From: G965229615 sp965229615
GTDB lineage: Bacteria > Pseudomonadota > Alphaproteobacteria > Rickettsiales > Midichloriaceae
NCBI GenBank assembly: GCA_965229615.1
Contig: OZ245890.1
Span: forward strand, 558,001-622,000
Direction of reading: 5' to 3'
DNA length: 64,000 bases
Position 1 is the first letter of the stretch. Each line of letters starts with the position of its first letter. The position numbers were made by a program, and so were the translations under genes. Shown here one piece after another: positions 35,300-44,137 of this stretch. The notes below the pieces were generated by a model. It did no database searches, was not told the origin of the DNA, and saw only the letters and a list, made by a program, of their open reading frames with translations.

Positions 35300-36397
35300 A
35301 TGCCAGAACTAACAGAAACAGGAAAACGCATACTACACAATCTAAAGAACAATAACTTGGATTTTGAGAGCTATGATAATAATATAAGTGTATTAGATAA
35401 GAAGGTATATGATTATGATGGGCATCAAGATAATCATGGTGCTACATATGATTTCATGCATATTCTATATTTTTACAGTTCCAGACAAGATTTGATAAAC
35501 ATAACCAAATTCTTTAATTATGTCGTGGATGAACATTTCGATCTAATACAGAGATTGAATCCATATGATATAGAGAGGATCTTCACTACAAGTGCCCTAC
35601 CTCAAGAAACACTTGATGGGTTTTTTACAAAAATCATAGCAAAATCTCCTGATATAATAGGAAGATTGAATAGCGAGCATTTCTTAACAATTGTGTGTTC
35701 TCCTAAGTCAAGTGAAAAAACTGCCATGACAATCCTTAGGTACGCCATGTTATATCATCCTCACATCATAAAAGATGCAACTTACAATGATATTAGGAGT
35801 ACAATGCAGAGGCTTATTATTGGAAGGTCCTATGATGAAGCGCATTGTCTAAATAATATGGGGGATCGCATATTATTTATTAATTATATTATTCGAGAAC
35901 AACCTCATCTTGCTCACATAGTGTTGGATAGTATTGTATTTTATTCAAAGTTTCCTGAATTTGATGTAGTTGACCAGAAAACCCTGGGTAAGCTTATTTC
36001 TACAGTGATTGCAGTAAATATTGTAGATAATAAAACGATCATTAACAATGTAATGGATATATTACTGCAAAATAGGGCGCAAGGCTTTTTATGCAGTTTT
36101 ATGCAAGAAATAGATGGTGCAGTTCTAAGACAAATATTGCCTGGTCTTGTGACAGTACTCAGGAAAAATGGTATTGAAAAATTTGAGGATCTTGAAAAAT
36201 ATGCGAATGACATGAGTCAATGTAGCAAACGTCTGAAGGAGCCGTTGAAGAGATTCAGTAACTTATTTTATTCAAAAAATAATCGTTGGATAACTCATAC
36301 TGAAGCTCGTAGCATATTGCAAAATGTTGATAAGAGATTTACTACTATTATCGAAAATCAGCGCCAAGGAATGCAGCAACAACAGATGCAACGTTAG
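35300..36397 (+). CDS. Uncharacterised 365-residue helical protein with Gln-rich tail
   Basis: I do not recognise this family. By eye the protein is alpha-helical with repeated patterns of ~35-45 residues (for example segments around INITKFFNYVVDEHFDLIQ and TAMTILRYAMLYHPHIIKD), which could form a helical-repeat scaffold. There is no signal peptide or membrane segment. The C terminus is glutamine-rich (RQGMQQQQMQR). It has its own promoter-like region and ends 10 bp from the convergent queF. An effector or lineage-specific cytoplasmic role are both possible. Confidence 0.75.
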   Translation: MPELTETGKRILHNLKNNNLDFESYDNNISVLDKKVYDYDGHQDNHGATYDFMHILYFYSSRQDLINITKFFNYVVDEHFDLIQRLNPYDIERIFTTSALPQETLDGFFTKIIAKSPDIIGRLNSEHFLTIVCSPKSSEKTAMTILRYAMLYHPHIIKDATYNDIRSTMQRLIIGRSYDEAHCLNNMGDRILFINYIIREQPHLAHIVLDSIVFYSKFPEFDVVDQKTLGKLISTVIAVNIVDNKTIINNVMDILLQNRAQGFLCSFMQEIDGAVLRQILPGLVTVLRKNGIEKFEDLEKYANDMSQCSKRLKEPLKRFSNLFYSKNNRWITHTEARSILQNVDKRFTTIIENQRQGMQQQQMQR

Positions 36398-36407
36398 CAG
36401 ATAATAA

Positions 36408-37322
36408 TTATTGTCTTATAAACCTACTATTGCGCATGTTGTTTTTATCTTGAAACCATGGATTGTGAAATGTTTGTTTAAACATCTCATTTGTTGGATC
36501 ATTGGTGCGTAGTGGATTTATATCTACACCTCCACGTCTCGTATAACATGCCATAACAGTCAAATATTTCGGTCTGCAATGGAACATAAGATCATAATAT
36601 ATATTCTCAACACAGTGTTCATGAAAGCCATGATGGTTCCTATATGACACTATGTATTTGAGAAAACCTGCGTGATCAATCTTTGTTCCATTATAACTGA
36701 TAACAACTGTCCCCCAGTCTGGTTGTCCTGTTACAGGACAATTTGATCTCAACAGATTTGAATGAAAAACTTCTGATGTGCAGTCACTTGAAATACCACT
36801 TTTAAGAAATTGGCATCTTTTTTCAAAATTATGCTCATCCATCGAAAAATCAATGTCATCTATGCACTCACCATGTGGTTTTATTATGCTAGCCCTTGCA
36901 CTTTCAGATGTGAGCAAAAACAATTCAACTAATATTTCTGTTTCCAATGCTGTTGTCAGGTCATGTTTTATTGTTTCAGCAACAACATTGCTACTACTAA
37001 ATGTAGAATTATTGAACGAATTGAGATACAATTTCAGTGATTTTGATTCAATCAACTTTGGAGAAGTGCAATCATAAACGATTCTACCAATAGCAACACA
37101 TGGTTTGTTGTCTGGTGTCAACCATGATAACTCATACATATTCCATAGATCATACCCATGCATTGGAATTTCGTTGTTATAATGTGCTTGCATCTTTTCT
37201 ATGAAGGGAACAGTTATAATATCTTTTTTACGTGAACGTGGCAGTGGATATAGAAGTGTTGCATCGTATTTATCTGAATAATAGCTTTTCCTTCCCAATG
37301 GGGAAGATGATATATCTGTCAT
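36408..37322 (-). CDS. queF: NADPH-dependent 7-cyano-7-deazaguanine reductase (type II QueF)
   Basis: Reduces preQ0 to preQ1 in queuosine synthesis. Length (304 residues) fits the two-domain type II enzyme. The substrate-binding motif ESKSLKLYLNSFNNSTF is in the N-terminal half, and the catalytic cysteine lies in LRSNCPVTGQPDWG. The HEHCVENIYYDL segment contributes the conserved His and Glu. All active-site residues seem intact. No other queuosine genes are adjacent. Confidence 0.94.
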   Translation of the reverse strand: MTDISSSPLGRKSYYSDKYDATLLYPLPRSRKKDIITVPFIEKMQAHYNNEIPMHGYDLWNMYELSWLTPDNKPCVAIGRIVYDCTSPKLIESKSLKLYLNSFNNSTFSSSNVVAETIKHDLTTALETEILVELFLLTSESARASIIKPHGECIDDIDFSMDEHNFEKRCQFLKSGISSDCTSEVFHSNLLRSNCPVTGQPDWGTVVISYNGTKIDHAGFLKYIVSYRNHHGFHEHCVENIYYDLMFHCRPKYLTVMACYTRRGGVDINPLRTNDPTNEMFKQTFHNPWFQDKNNMRNSRFIRQ

Positions 37323-37370
37323 ATGTAGGCTTTAACACTATTGGATGGATAAATGTATATTGATTCTACA

Positions 37371-38279
37371 ATGAAAAGAAGAATGAGCTACAAAATTTGT
37401 AGAAACTTGATTGTATTGGTTGTTACCTACAGTATTATTGCTCCTGCATACAGCTCTGATATGGTAGTTTACTCGGTTGACAGCAGTGTGCCGACACCAA
37501 ATCGTTCGATAGTTAATATAACACCTGAGTATGTTAATAATAAAACGATCTTGTCAAGGAATGTTGATCCACAACTGTTATGTTTTGTAGCATCCAGTTT
37601 TTATGAGAAGAAATATAACATGCCAAAGCATATTTTGCATTCCATATCAATAGCTGAGTCTGGTAGATGGAACAGAGAACACAAAATACAATTGGCTTGG
37701 CCATGGGTTATTGGTATAGATGGTAAAGGTAGGTTTTTCGATACATATGCTGAGGCTGCTGTATTCTTACGCAAGTCTATTGCAGCTGGTGAAAATGTCG
37801 ACATAGGATGTCATCAAGTGAATTGGAAACATCATGGGCATAACTTTAAAAATCCTGAAGCACTGCTGCATCCAAAGCATAATGCTGCATATGCTGCATA
37901 TTTCTTAACACAGAATTTTAATGAAACAAAGGATTGGAGGAAGGCAATATCGCATTATCACTCTCGTACACCAACACTTGGCAATGTATACCTCAAGAAG
38001 GTGCAAGCAATATGGAATGATATGAGAGGTGATAAGGGTGTACAATATCACGAATACGTAAAAATAAAATCAGCAGAAATAAAAAGAGTTAGTAATGGCA
38101 AAAAACTATATTATACGAAGTATCATCACCTCAACAGTGGTAGTAACAACAGCAAAACCCTTTCAGTAGAGAAAAGCGCACATTCCAATAACTTCAAATA
38201 TGGTAAGAGAATGAATAACGATATGGTAGTTTTCTCAGAAAAAGCATCACTGCCTACTAACACGAAACTGGTCAACTGA
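37371..38279 (+). CDS. Exported SLT-type lytic transglycosylase
   Basis: Peptidoglycan-cleaving transglycosylase. An N-terminal signal peptide (KICRNLIVLVVTYSIIAPAYS) precedes the goose-lysozyme-like SLT domain at about residues 80-215. The catalytic Glu is in SISIAESGRW, and IGCHQVNWKHHGHNF and NAAYAAYFLTQNF are family motifs. A basic, Ser/Asn-rich tail follows. The ATG at 37371 is preferred over 37353 because it sits closer to the signal peptide. In Rickettsiales such SLT proteins can serve secretion machinery or wall turnover. It converges with rplC. Confidence 0.85.
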   Translation: MKRRMSYKICRNLIVLVVTYSIIAPAYSSDMVVYSVDSSVPTPNRSIVNITPEYVNNKTILSRNVDPQLLCFVASSFYEKKYNMPKHILHSISIAESGRWNREHKIQLAWPWVIGIDGKGRFFDTYAEAAVFLRKSIAAGENVDIGCHQVNWKHHGHNFKNPEALLHPKHNAAYAAYFLTQNFNETKDWRKAISHYHSRTPTLGNVYLKKVQAIWNDMRGDKGVQYHEYVKIKSAEIKRVSNGKKLYYTKYHHLNSGSNNSKTLSVEKSAHSNNFKYGKRMNNDMVVFSEKASLPTNTKLVN

Positions 38280-38335
38280 TCTGTGCTGAATCCAAATCAA
38301 CACAGCAAATCAACGCAGAGGCATGGGCCTTGGTG

Positions 38336-38983
38336 TCAGCCCACATAGCCAAACTTCACCGCGTCAGTGACATAGACAACTTGACCAGGATTGCCTGGTA
38401 ACGATCCTTTGATTACTATGACAGATAATTCTTGATCTATCTCGACTATCTGTAGATTTTGTTTGGTAACTCTCTTGTTGCCCATTTGACCAGGCATTTT
38501 TTTGCCCTTGAACACCTTGCCTGGGTCCTGCCTTTGGCCTGTTGAACCTATTGCTCTATGTCCCAATGAGACACCATGTGATGCTTCCAAACCAGCAAAA
38601 CCGTATTTCTTCATACCACCTGCAAAGCCCTTACCTATGCTCACACTGCTAACATCAACAATTTGTCCAGCTCTAAAGTGTGTTGTACCAATGATCGCTC
38701 CAACCTCCATCATATGCTCATCAGACACTCTAAATTCTTTTGAACAAAAGAATGATTCAACACCAGCGCCATTTGCAATTGCCTGTTGTGGTTTCCTCAT
38801 TTTTTTGCGCTTGCCGTATCCTATCTGAAGTGCTTGATAGCCATGCTTTTCCATGCTCTTCACTGATAAGACAACATTTCTATCAACTCTCAGCAGCGTC
38901 ACTGGTATCGCCACACCATTCTGCTGAAATATCTGTGACATTCCTATTTTGGTTGCTATAACTCCTGTGCGTAAATTTGTCAT
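38336..38983 (-). CDS. rplC: 50S ribosomal protein uL3
   Basis: Early-assembly 23S rRNA-binding protein. Conserved segments include GVIATKIGMSQIF, the basic loop SHGVSLGHRAIGSTGQRQDPGKVFKGKKMPG (with the Gln methylation region), and KPNGxxG-like end VVYVTDAVKFG. Its start overlaps the rpsJ stop by four bases. In nearly all bacteria rplD follows rplC; here the next gene in that direction is a convergent transglycosylase, so the S10 operon is interrupted. Confidence 0.97.
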   Translation of the reverse strand: MTNLRTGVIATKIGMSQIFQQNGVAIPVTLLRVDRNVVLSVKSMEKHGYQALQIGYGKRKKMRKPQQAIANGAGVESFFCSKEFRVSDEHMMEVGAIIGTTHFRAGQIVDVSSVSIGKGFAGGMKKYGFAGLEASHGVSLGHRAIGSTGQRQDPGKVFKGKKMPGQMGNKRVTKQNLQIVEIDQELSVIVIKGSLPGNPGQVVYVTDAVKFGYVG

Positions 38984-39306
38984 ACTATACCTCCTTCTGG
39001 TACTTTAATTTCTACTTCAACTCCTGATGCTAATTCCAGTTTCATCAAGGCATCGATTGTATGTTCTGAAGGATCAATTATCATATTGCGCCTGAATGTA
39101 CGCATTTCAAATTGTTCTCTTGCCTCTTTATCAACATGTGTTGATCTGTTGACGGTAATGCGTTCAATCCTGCGAGGCATTGGGATTGGCCCGATCACGA
39201 CAGCACCAGTTTTTTGTACTGTATCAACAACGCGTGTCACTTCTCTATCGAGAATACGATGGTCAAATGCTCTAAATTTTAGTGTTATTTTTTTACTCTT
39301 TGACAT
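38980..39306 (-). CDS. rpsJ: 30S ribosomal protein uS10
   Basis: Small-subunit head protein and NusE transcription factor. The 108 residues include KFRAFDHRILDREV, the loop GPIPMPRRIERITVNRSTHVDK, and the EQFEMRTFRRNMIIDPSEHTID end. It is located between tuf and rplC, the usual join of the str and S10 operons in alphaproteobacteria. Confidence 0.97.
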   Translation of the reverse strand: MSKSKKITLKFRAFDHRILDREVTRVVDTVQKTGAVVIGPIPMPRRIERITVNRSTHVDKEAREQFEMRTFRRNMIIDPSEHTIDALMKLELASGVEVEIKVPEGGIV

Positions 39307-39314
39307 AAGAACCT

Positions 39315-40487
39315 CTATTGAATGATATCTGCAACAACCCCAGCACCAACTGTTCTACCACCCTCACGAATAGCAAATCTTAGTCCTTTATCCATAGCAA
39401 TTGGTGCAATCAGTTCAACTGTAATTTCAGCATTATCTCCTGGCATGACCATTTCAACACCTTCTTTCAAGGCTATACTGCCTGTAACATCGGTTGTTCT
39501 GAAATAAAATTGTGGTCTGTAGTTAGAGAAGAATGGTGTATGCCTCCCCCCCTCGTTTTGTGTAAGTACATATATTTCAGCTCTAAACTTGGTGTGCGGC
39601 TTCACGCTGCTTGGTTTAGCAAGTACTTGCCCACGCTCCACATCATCCTTACCAATACCACGCAACAGCACACCTACGTTATCACCAGCCATACCGCTAT
39701 CAAGTTCCTTCCTGAACATTTCAACACCAGTGCATGTTGTCTTGGTGTTTGGTTTTATTCCAACTATTTCTATTTCTTCACCAACTTTGATTGTACCCTG
39801 CTCAATACGCCCTGTGACAACAGTACCACGACCTGGTATTGAGAATACATCTTCAATTGGCATAAGAAATGGACGATCTATAGGACGATCAGGTATAGGT
39901 ATATATTCATCAACAGCTTTAAGAAGTTCTCTGATGGCATTTTCACCTATTTCTGGATTGTTGCCTTCGAGAGCCGCTAATGCTGAGCCTTTGATGAAAG
40001 GTATTTCATCACCAGAAAACTTGTTTTTATTAAGCAGCTCACGCACTTCCATCTCAACTAGTTCAACCAACTCTGGATCGTCAACCATATCAACCTTATT
40101 AAGAAATACTACAATGTTTTTAACTCCAACTTGACTTGCAAGGAGAACGTGCTCACGAGTCTGTGGCATTGGACCATCAGCAGCACTCACTACTAAAATT
40201 GCTCCATCCATTTGAGCAGCACCAGTTATCATGTTTTTAACATAGTCAGCGTGTCCAGGGCAGTCAACATGACCATAGTGTCTTGTTTCCGTTTCATATT
40301 CGACATGTGCTGTATTGATGGTAATGCCACGTTCTCTTTCCTCTGGAGCCTTGTCTATTTCACCATACTCTATATATTTACCAAAAAACTTTGTTATTGC
40401 TGCTGTAAGTGTTGTCTTACCATGATCAACATGTCCTATTGTACCTATATTGACGTGTGGCTTGGTACGTTCATATTTTTGTTTCAT
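39315..40487 (-). CDS. tuf: Elongation factor Tu
   Basis: GTPase carrying aminoacyl-tRNA to the ribosome. It has GHVDHGKTTLTAAI (P-loop), DCPGHADYVKNMITG (G3, with catalytic His), NKVDMVDD (G4), and the C-terminal domain ending AIREGGRTVGAGVVADI. Its 390-residue length is slightly short of 393-396 but no domain is missing. A G7 run on the coding strand encodes EGG near residue 315. The gene has an unusually long 278-bp spacer after fusA containing two hairpins. Confidence 0.98.
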   Translation of the reverse strand: MKQKYERTKPHVNIGTIGHVDHGKTTLTAAITKFFGKYIEYGEIDKAPEERERGITINTAHVEYETETRHYGHVDCPGHADYVKNMITGAAQMDGAILVVSAADGPMPQTREHVLLASQVGVKNIVVFLNKVDMVDDPELVELVEMEVRELLNKNKFSGDEIPFIKGSALAALEGNNPEIGENAIRELLKAVDEYIPIPDRPIDRPFLMPIEDVFSIPGRGTVVTGRIEQGTIKVGEEIEIVGIKPNTKTTCTGVEMFRKELDSGMAGDNVGVLLRGIGKDDVERGQVLAKPSSVKPHTKFRAEIYVLTQNEGGRHTPFFSNYRPQFYFRTTDVTGSIALKEGVEMVMPGDNAEITVELIAPIAMDKGLRFAIREGGRTVGAGVVADIIQ

Positions 40488-40558
40488 ACGTTTTTATATT
40501 TTTTTATATTGGTTGATAATTTTTTCCATTAACAGATTTTCCTTCACACGGGCGCCAT

Positions 40559-40607
40559 GTGTTCATGATTCGGCGAACACTGTTCACAACGAAGGAGGTT
40601 TTCCTCC
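40559..40607 (-). promoter_or_regulatory. Hairpins in the fusA-tuf spacer
   Basis: Two inverted repeats: GTGTTC/GAACAC at 40559-40580 and GGAGG-TTTT-CCTCC at 40594-40607. Neither has a following T-run on the minus strand, so a simple intrinsic terminator is not supported. They may be attenuation, processing or leader structures controlling tuf separately from fusA. Confidence 0.35.
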
Positions 40608-40765
40608 AATTTAAAAACATGATCACTCACTGCAACACATGCAGCATCAGTTATATCAGTATAACTAACCTAAAAGTTTCAATTTCACAATAGATTAATG
40701 TCATTTGTACACATAAATAATTCGCATATGAACAAATCAATGTGGATACAATGCTCACACTGTAA

Positions 40766-42874
40766 CTACTTTGATTTCTCTATAATGACATCTGCTATTT
40801 GTTGTGGTACCTGCTCATAATGTGAAAAGTGCATTGTATACTGTGCGCGTCCTTGTGTCATTGAACGCAATGCATTCACATATCCAAACATCGTCCCAAG
40901 AGGAACATTAGCATTGATCACCTGAGCATTGCCTCTTTGTTCCATACCAAGAATTTGCCCTCTAATGCTGTTGAGATGTCCCATTACATCCCCCATAAAG
41001 TCCTCTGGTGTAATAACCTCTACCTTCATCATTGGTTCTAACACCTTTGGCGCAGCCTTAAGTGCTCCTTCCCTGAATGCAGCCTTTGCTGCTATCTCAA
41101 ATGCCAGAGCACTTGAATCAACATCATGGTATGCCCCGTCAACCAATGTTGCTTTGAAGTTGATCAATGGATATCCAGCTAGCACCCCATTTTTTGATGC
41201 TTCCTCTATTCCTTTTTCAACCGCTGGTATGTATTCCTTTGGTACATTTCCACCAACAATTTTACTCTCAAACTGGTATCCAGCCCCCATTTCAAGTGGT
41301 TCGAACACTACCTTGATGCGAGCATACTGCCCAGCACCACCAGTTTGTTTCTTATGTGTGTAGTCAATCTCATATCGTTTTGTAATGGTTTCACGATATG
41401 CAACCTGGGGTTCACCTATATTTGCTTCGACTTTGAATTCTCGCCTCATTCTATCAACTATGATTTCAAGGTGTAATTCCCCCATGCCAGCCAATACGGT
41501 TTGATTTGTTTCATGATCTATCTTGACGCGCAATGATGGATCCTCCGCAACAAGACGTGATATTGCAATTGACATTTTCTCTTGGTCAGCAGTCGTTTTT
41601 GGTTCGATTGCCACTTCTATGACCGGTTCAGGGAACTCCATCTTTTCAAGCAGTATGGGAACGCCCTCCTCACATAGAGTATCGCCAGTGGTTGTTTTTT
41701 TGAGACCAGCAACAGCAACAATATCACCAGCCAAAACTTCTTTTATATCCTCTCTGTTGTTAGCGTGCATCAGAAGCAATCTACCTATCCTTTCCTTTTC
41801 TCCCTTTGTAGTGTTTACAATCGTAGTACCGGATCGCAACGTACCTCTATATATCCTAACAAATGTCAGCGAACCCACAAATGGATCGTTCATAACCTTG
41901 AATGCCAAACCAACAAGTTTGCCATCATCTTCCGGTTTTACCTCAACATCACCTAATACGTCACCCAGACGTGATACTTCCACGCCCTTTGCAGGTGGTA
42001 TGTCGATGGGACTGGGCAGGTAATCTATAACTGCATCAAGTAATGTTTGCACTCCTTTGTTTTTGAAAGCACTACCACAAAGGACAGGTATGGCACCACC
42101 ACTGATCGCTCCTTTTCGTATACATAATTTCAACTGCTCATCTGTTACCTCCTCTCCATTAAGATATGCTTCCAACACATTGTCATCAAACATTGCGACT
42201 GTTTCGATCAATTCAGCACGTGCAATCTCTGCATTCTCCTTTAAGTTATCTGGTATATCAAGATATTCATAGTTGGCCCCCAAATCATCACCACTCCATA
42301 CAACTGCCTTCATCTTCACAAGATCAATGACTCCTTTAAATGTATCTTCAATGCCTACTGGCAACTGAATCACAGCCGGTGTTGCCCCCAATCTGCTTTT
42401 TATCATGCTAACACAGCGTTCAAAGCTCGCGCCAGTACGGTCTAGCTTGTTCACAAAGCATATGCGTGGAACATTATATTTGTCTGCCTGACGCCATACC
42501 GTTTCAGATTGTGGTTCAACCCCTGCAACCCCATCAAATACTGCTACTGCACCGTCCAACACCCTTAGTGATCTCTCGACTTCAATTGTAAAGTCAACAT
42601 GCCCTGGAGTGTCAATGATGTTAATTCTATGCTCTTTTTTACTCGCCCCCTTCCAAAAACATGTTGTAGCAGCTGATGTTATCGTGATGCCACGCTCTTG
42701 CTCTTGTTCCATCCAGTCCATTGTAGCACTGCCTTCATGCACCTCACCTATTTTATGTGATTTACCCGTATAATATAATATCCTTTCTGTTGTTGTAGTC
42801 TTACCAGCATCTATATGTGCCATAATGCCTATATTCCGATACAATTCAATCGGTGTCATTCTTGATATTGTCAT
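40766..42874 (-). CDS. fusA: Elongation factor G
   Basis: Translocation GTPase. The 702-residue product has the P-loop AHIDAGKTTTTERILYYTG, the switch DTPGHVDFTIEVERSLRVLDGAV, NKLDRTGA (G4), and the domain IV/V segments (AGMGELHLEIIVDRM, PMMKVEVITPEDFMGDVMGHLN). All five domains are present. It lies in the canonical order rpsL-rpsG-fusA. Confidence 0.98.
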   Translation of the reverse strand: MTISRMTPIELYRNIGIMAHIDAGKTTTTERILYYTGKSHKIGEVHEGSATMDWMEQEQERGITITSAATTCFWKGASKKEHRINIIDTPGHVDFTIEVERSLRVLDGAVAVFDGVAGVEPQSETVWRQADKYNVPRICFVNKLDRTGASFERCVSMIKSRLGATPAVIQLPVGIEDTFKGVIDLVKMKAVVWSGDDLGANYEYLDIPDNLKENAEIARAELIETVAMFDDNVLEAYLNGEEVTDEQLKLCIRKGAISGGAIPVLCGSAFKNKGVQTLLDAVIDYLPSPIDIPPAKGVEVSRLGDVLGDVEVKPEDDGKLVGLAFKVMNDPFVGSLTFVRIYRGTLRSGTTIVNTTKGEKERIGRLLLMHANNREDIKEVLAGDIVAVAGLKKTTTGDTLCEEGVPILLEKMEFPEPVIEVAIEPKTTADQEKMSIAISRLVAEDPSLRVKIDHETNQTVLAGMGELHLEIIVDRMRREFKVEANIGEPQVAYRETITKRYEIDYTHKKQTGGAGQYARIKVVFEPLEMGAGYQFESKIVGGNVPKEYIPAVEKGIEEASKNGVLAGYPLINFKATLVDGAYHDVDSSALAFEIAAKAAFREGALKAAPKVLEPMMKVEVITPEDFMGDVMGHLNSIRGQILGMEQRGNAQVINANVPLGTMFGYVNALRSMTQGRAQYTMHFSHYEQVPQQIADVIIEKSK

Positions 42875-42965
42875 AACTTGCCTATATACTATTTTTCATT
42901 CTGGTGGTTCTATTAATCAGTTAGTACAGTTGGTGCACTGTATGTACTGTGCACCGTTTAACATG

Positions 42966-43451
42966 TTAACTACCCCCACCAACAAACCGGAAGTGTGCAA
43001 ATGCACGGTTTGCCTCAGCCATTTTATGAGTATCCTCACGTTTTTTAGATGCTGCACCTTTATTGTGATAAGCTTCTGTAAGCTCATCAGATAACTTCTC
43101 ACTCATACTTCTACCTGACCTTTTGCGCGCAGCATCAATAATCCAACGTATTGCAAGCGCAACACTGCGTTCTGGACGCACTTCCATCGGCACTTGATAT
43201 GTGGCACCACCAACACGACGTGATCTCACTTCGACCATTGGTTTTACATTACCTATTACTTTTCCGAAGACTTCAACTGGTTCTACACCAAGTTTTAATG
43301 CTGATCTATCAATTGCTACATAAAATGTTTTTTCAGCTATTGATTTTTCACCTTTTAGCATCAGACAATTAATGAATTTTGACATTACTGGATGCCCATA
43401 TCTAGGATCAGGTATTGTCACTCTTTTTTCAGCTTTTTTTCTACGAGACAT
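42966..43451 (-). CDS. rpsG: 30S ribosomal protein uS7
   Basis: Primary 16S-binding protein of the 30S head. The 161-residue product starts MSRRKKAEKR and has the conserved segments KFINCLMLKGEKSIAEK, NVKPMVEVRSRRVGGATYQVP and RWIIDAARKRSGRSMSEKLS. It is the second gene of the str operon, 52 bp after rpsL and 91 bp before fusA. Confidence 0.97.
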   Translation of the reverse strand: MSRRKKAEKRVTIPDPRYGHPVMSKFINCLMLKGEKSIAEKTFYVAIDRSALKLGVEPVEVFGKVIGNVKPMVEVRSRRVGGATYQVPMEVRPERSVALAIRWIIDAARKRSGRSMSEKLSDELTEAYHNKGAASKKREDTHKMAEANRAFAHFRFVGGGS

Positions 43452-43503
43452 TTATTTAATTGTTTTGTACATTAGTCGTTTGAAATTAATTCATCAAAAC
43501 ATG

Positions 43504-43875
43504 TCACTTAGGCTTCTTAGCGCCATATTTTGAACGTCCTTGTTTGCGATTCTTCACTCCTTGCGTATCCAGCACACCCCGCACCGTATGATATTTTACA
43601 CCTGGTAAGTCCTTCACCCTACCACCACGCACTAAAACTTTCGAGTGTTGTTGTAGATTATGTCCCTCACCAGGAATATAGCTAATGATTTCATACCCAT
43701 TTACAAGGCGTACTGTTGCCACTTTTCTCAAGGCTGAGTTTGGCTTCTTTGGTGTTGTTGTAAAAACACGAGTCGCAACACCAGATTTCATTGGATTACC
43801 CTCCAAAGCTGGGGCTTTTGTTTTGTAATTCTTCGGTTGTCTAGGTTTCCTTATTAGTTGGTTAAGTGTTGGCAT
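43504..43875 (-). CDS. rpsL: 30S ribosomal protein uS12
   Basis: Decoding-centre protein. The 123 residues include TTPKKPNSALRKVATVRL and GEGHNLQQHSKVLVRGGRVKDLPGVKYH. The lysines whose substitution gives streptomycin resistance in other bacteria (in TPKKPNS and RVKDLPG) are the wild-type residues. First gene of the str operon. An ATTATA at 43951-43956 (TATAAT on the minus strand) is a possible -10. Confidence 0.97.
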   Translation of the reverse strand: MPTLNQLIRKPRQPKNYKTKAPALEGNPMKSGVATRVFTTTPKKPNSALRKVATVRLVNGYEIISYIPGEGHNLQQHSKVLVRGGRVKDLPGVKYHTVRGVLDTQGVKNRKQGRSKYGAKKPK

Positions 43876-44137
43876 TAGTATTTTTCATCTGTTTTTTATG
43901 TTAGGCTTATGGCTGTTTTGTGATGCTAATGTTGCATATTACAAATTTGTATTATACTAGAATTTTTTGTTTTTGGTAGTACTATTGTTGTGTGAAAATC
44001 TTGTGTTATATGTGTTATTGTTTGCCGAGCGAGTGATCCACAACTTCAAATTTTATTTCTAACCGGTTGCATACCAATAAAGTGAATGGTATTTTGTTAT
44101 TGTAAACTTGCCTCTAACAAATGAAACCTTTAGTGAC

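Noticed and set aside
39589..42023. Long plus-strand frames antisense to tuf and fusA (181 and 166 codons)
   Set aside because: Ser/Thr/Pro-rich shadow translations of highly conserved genes.
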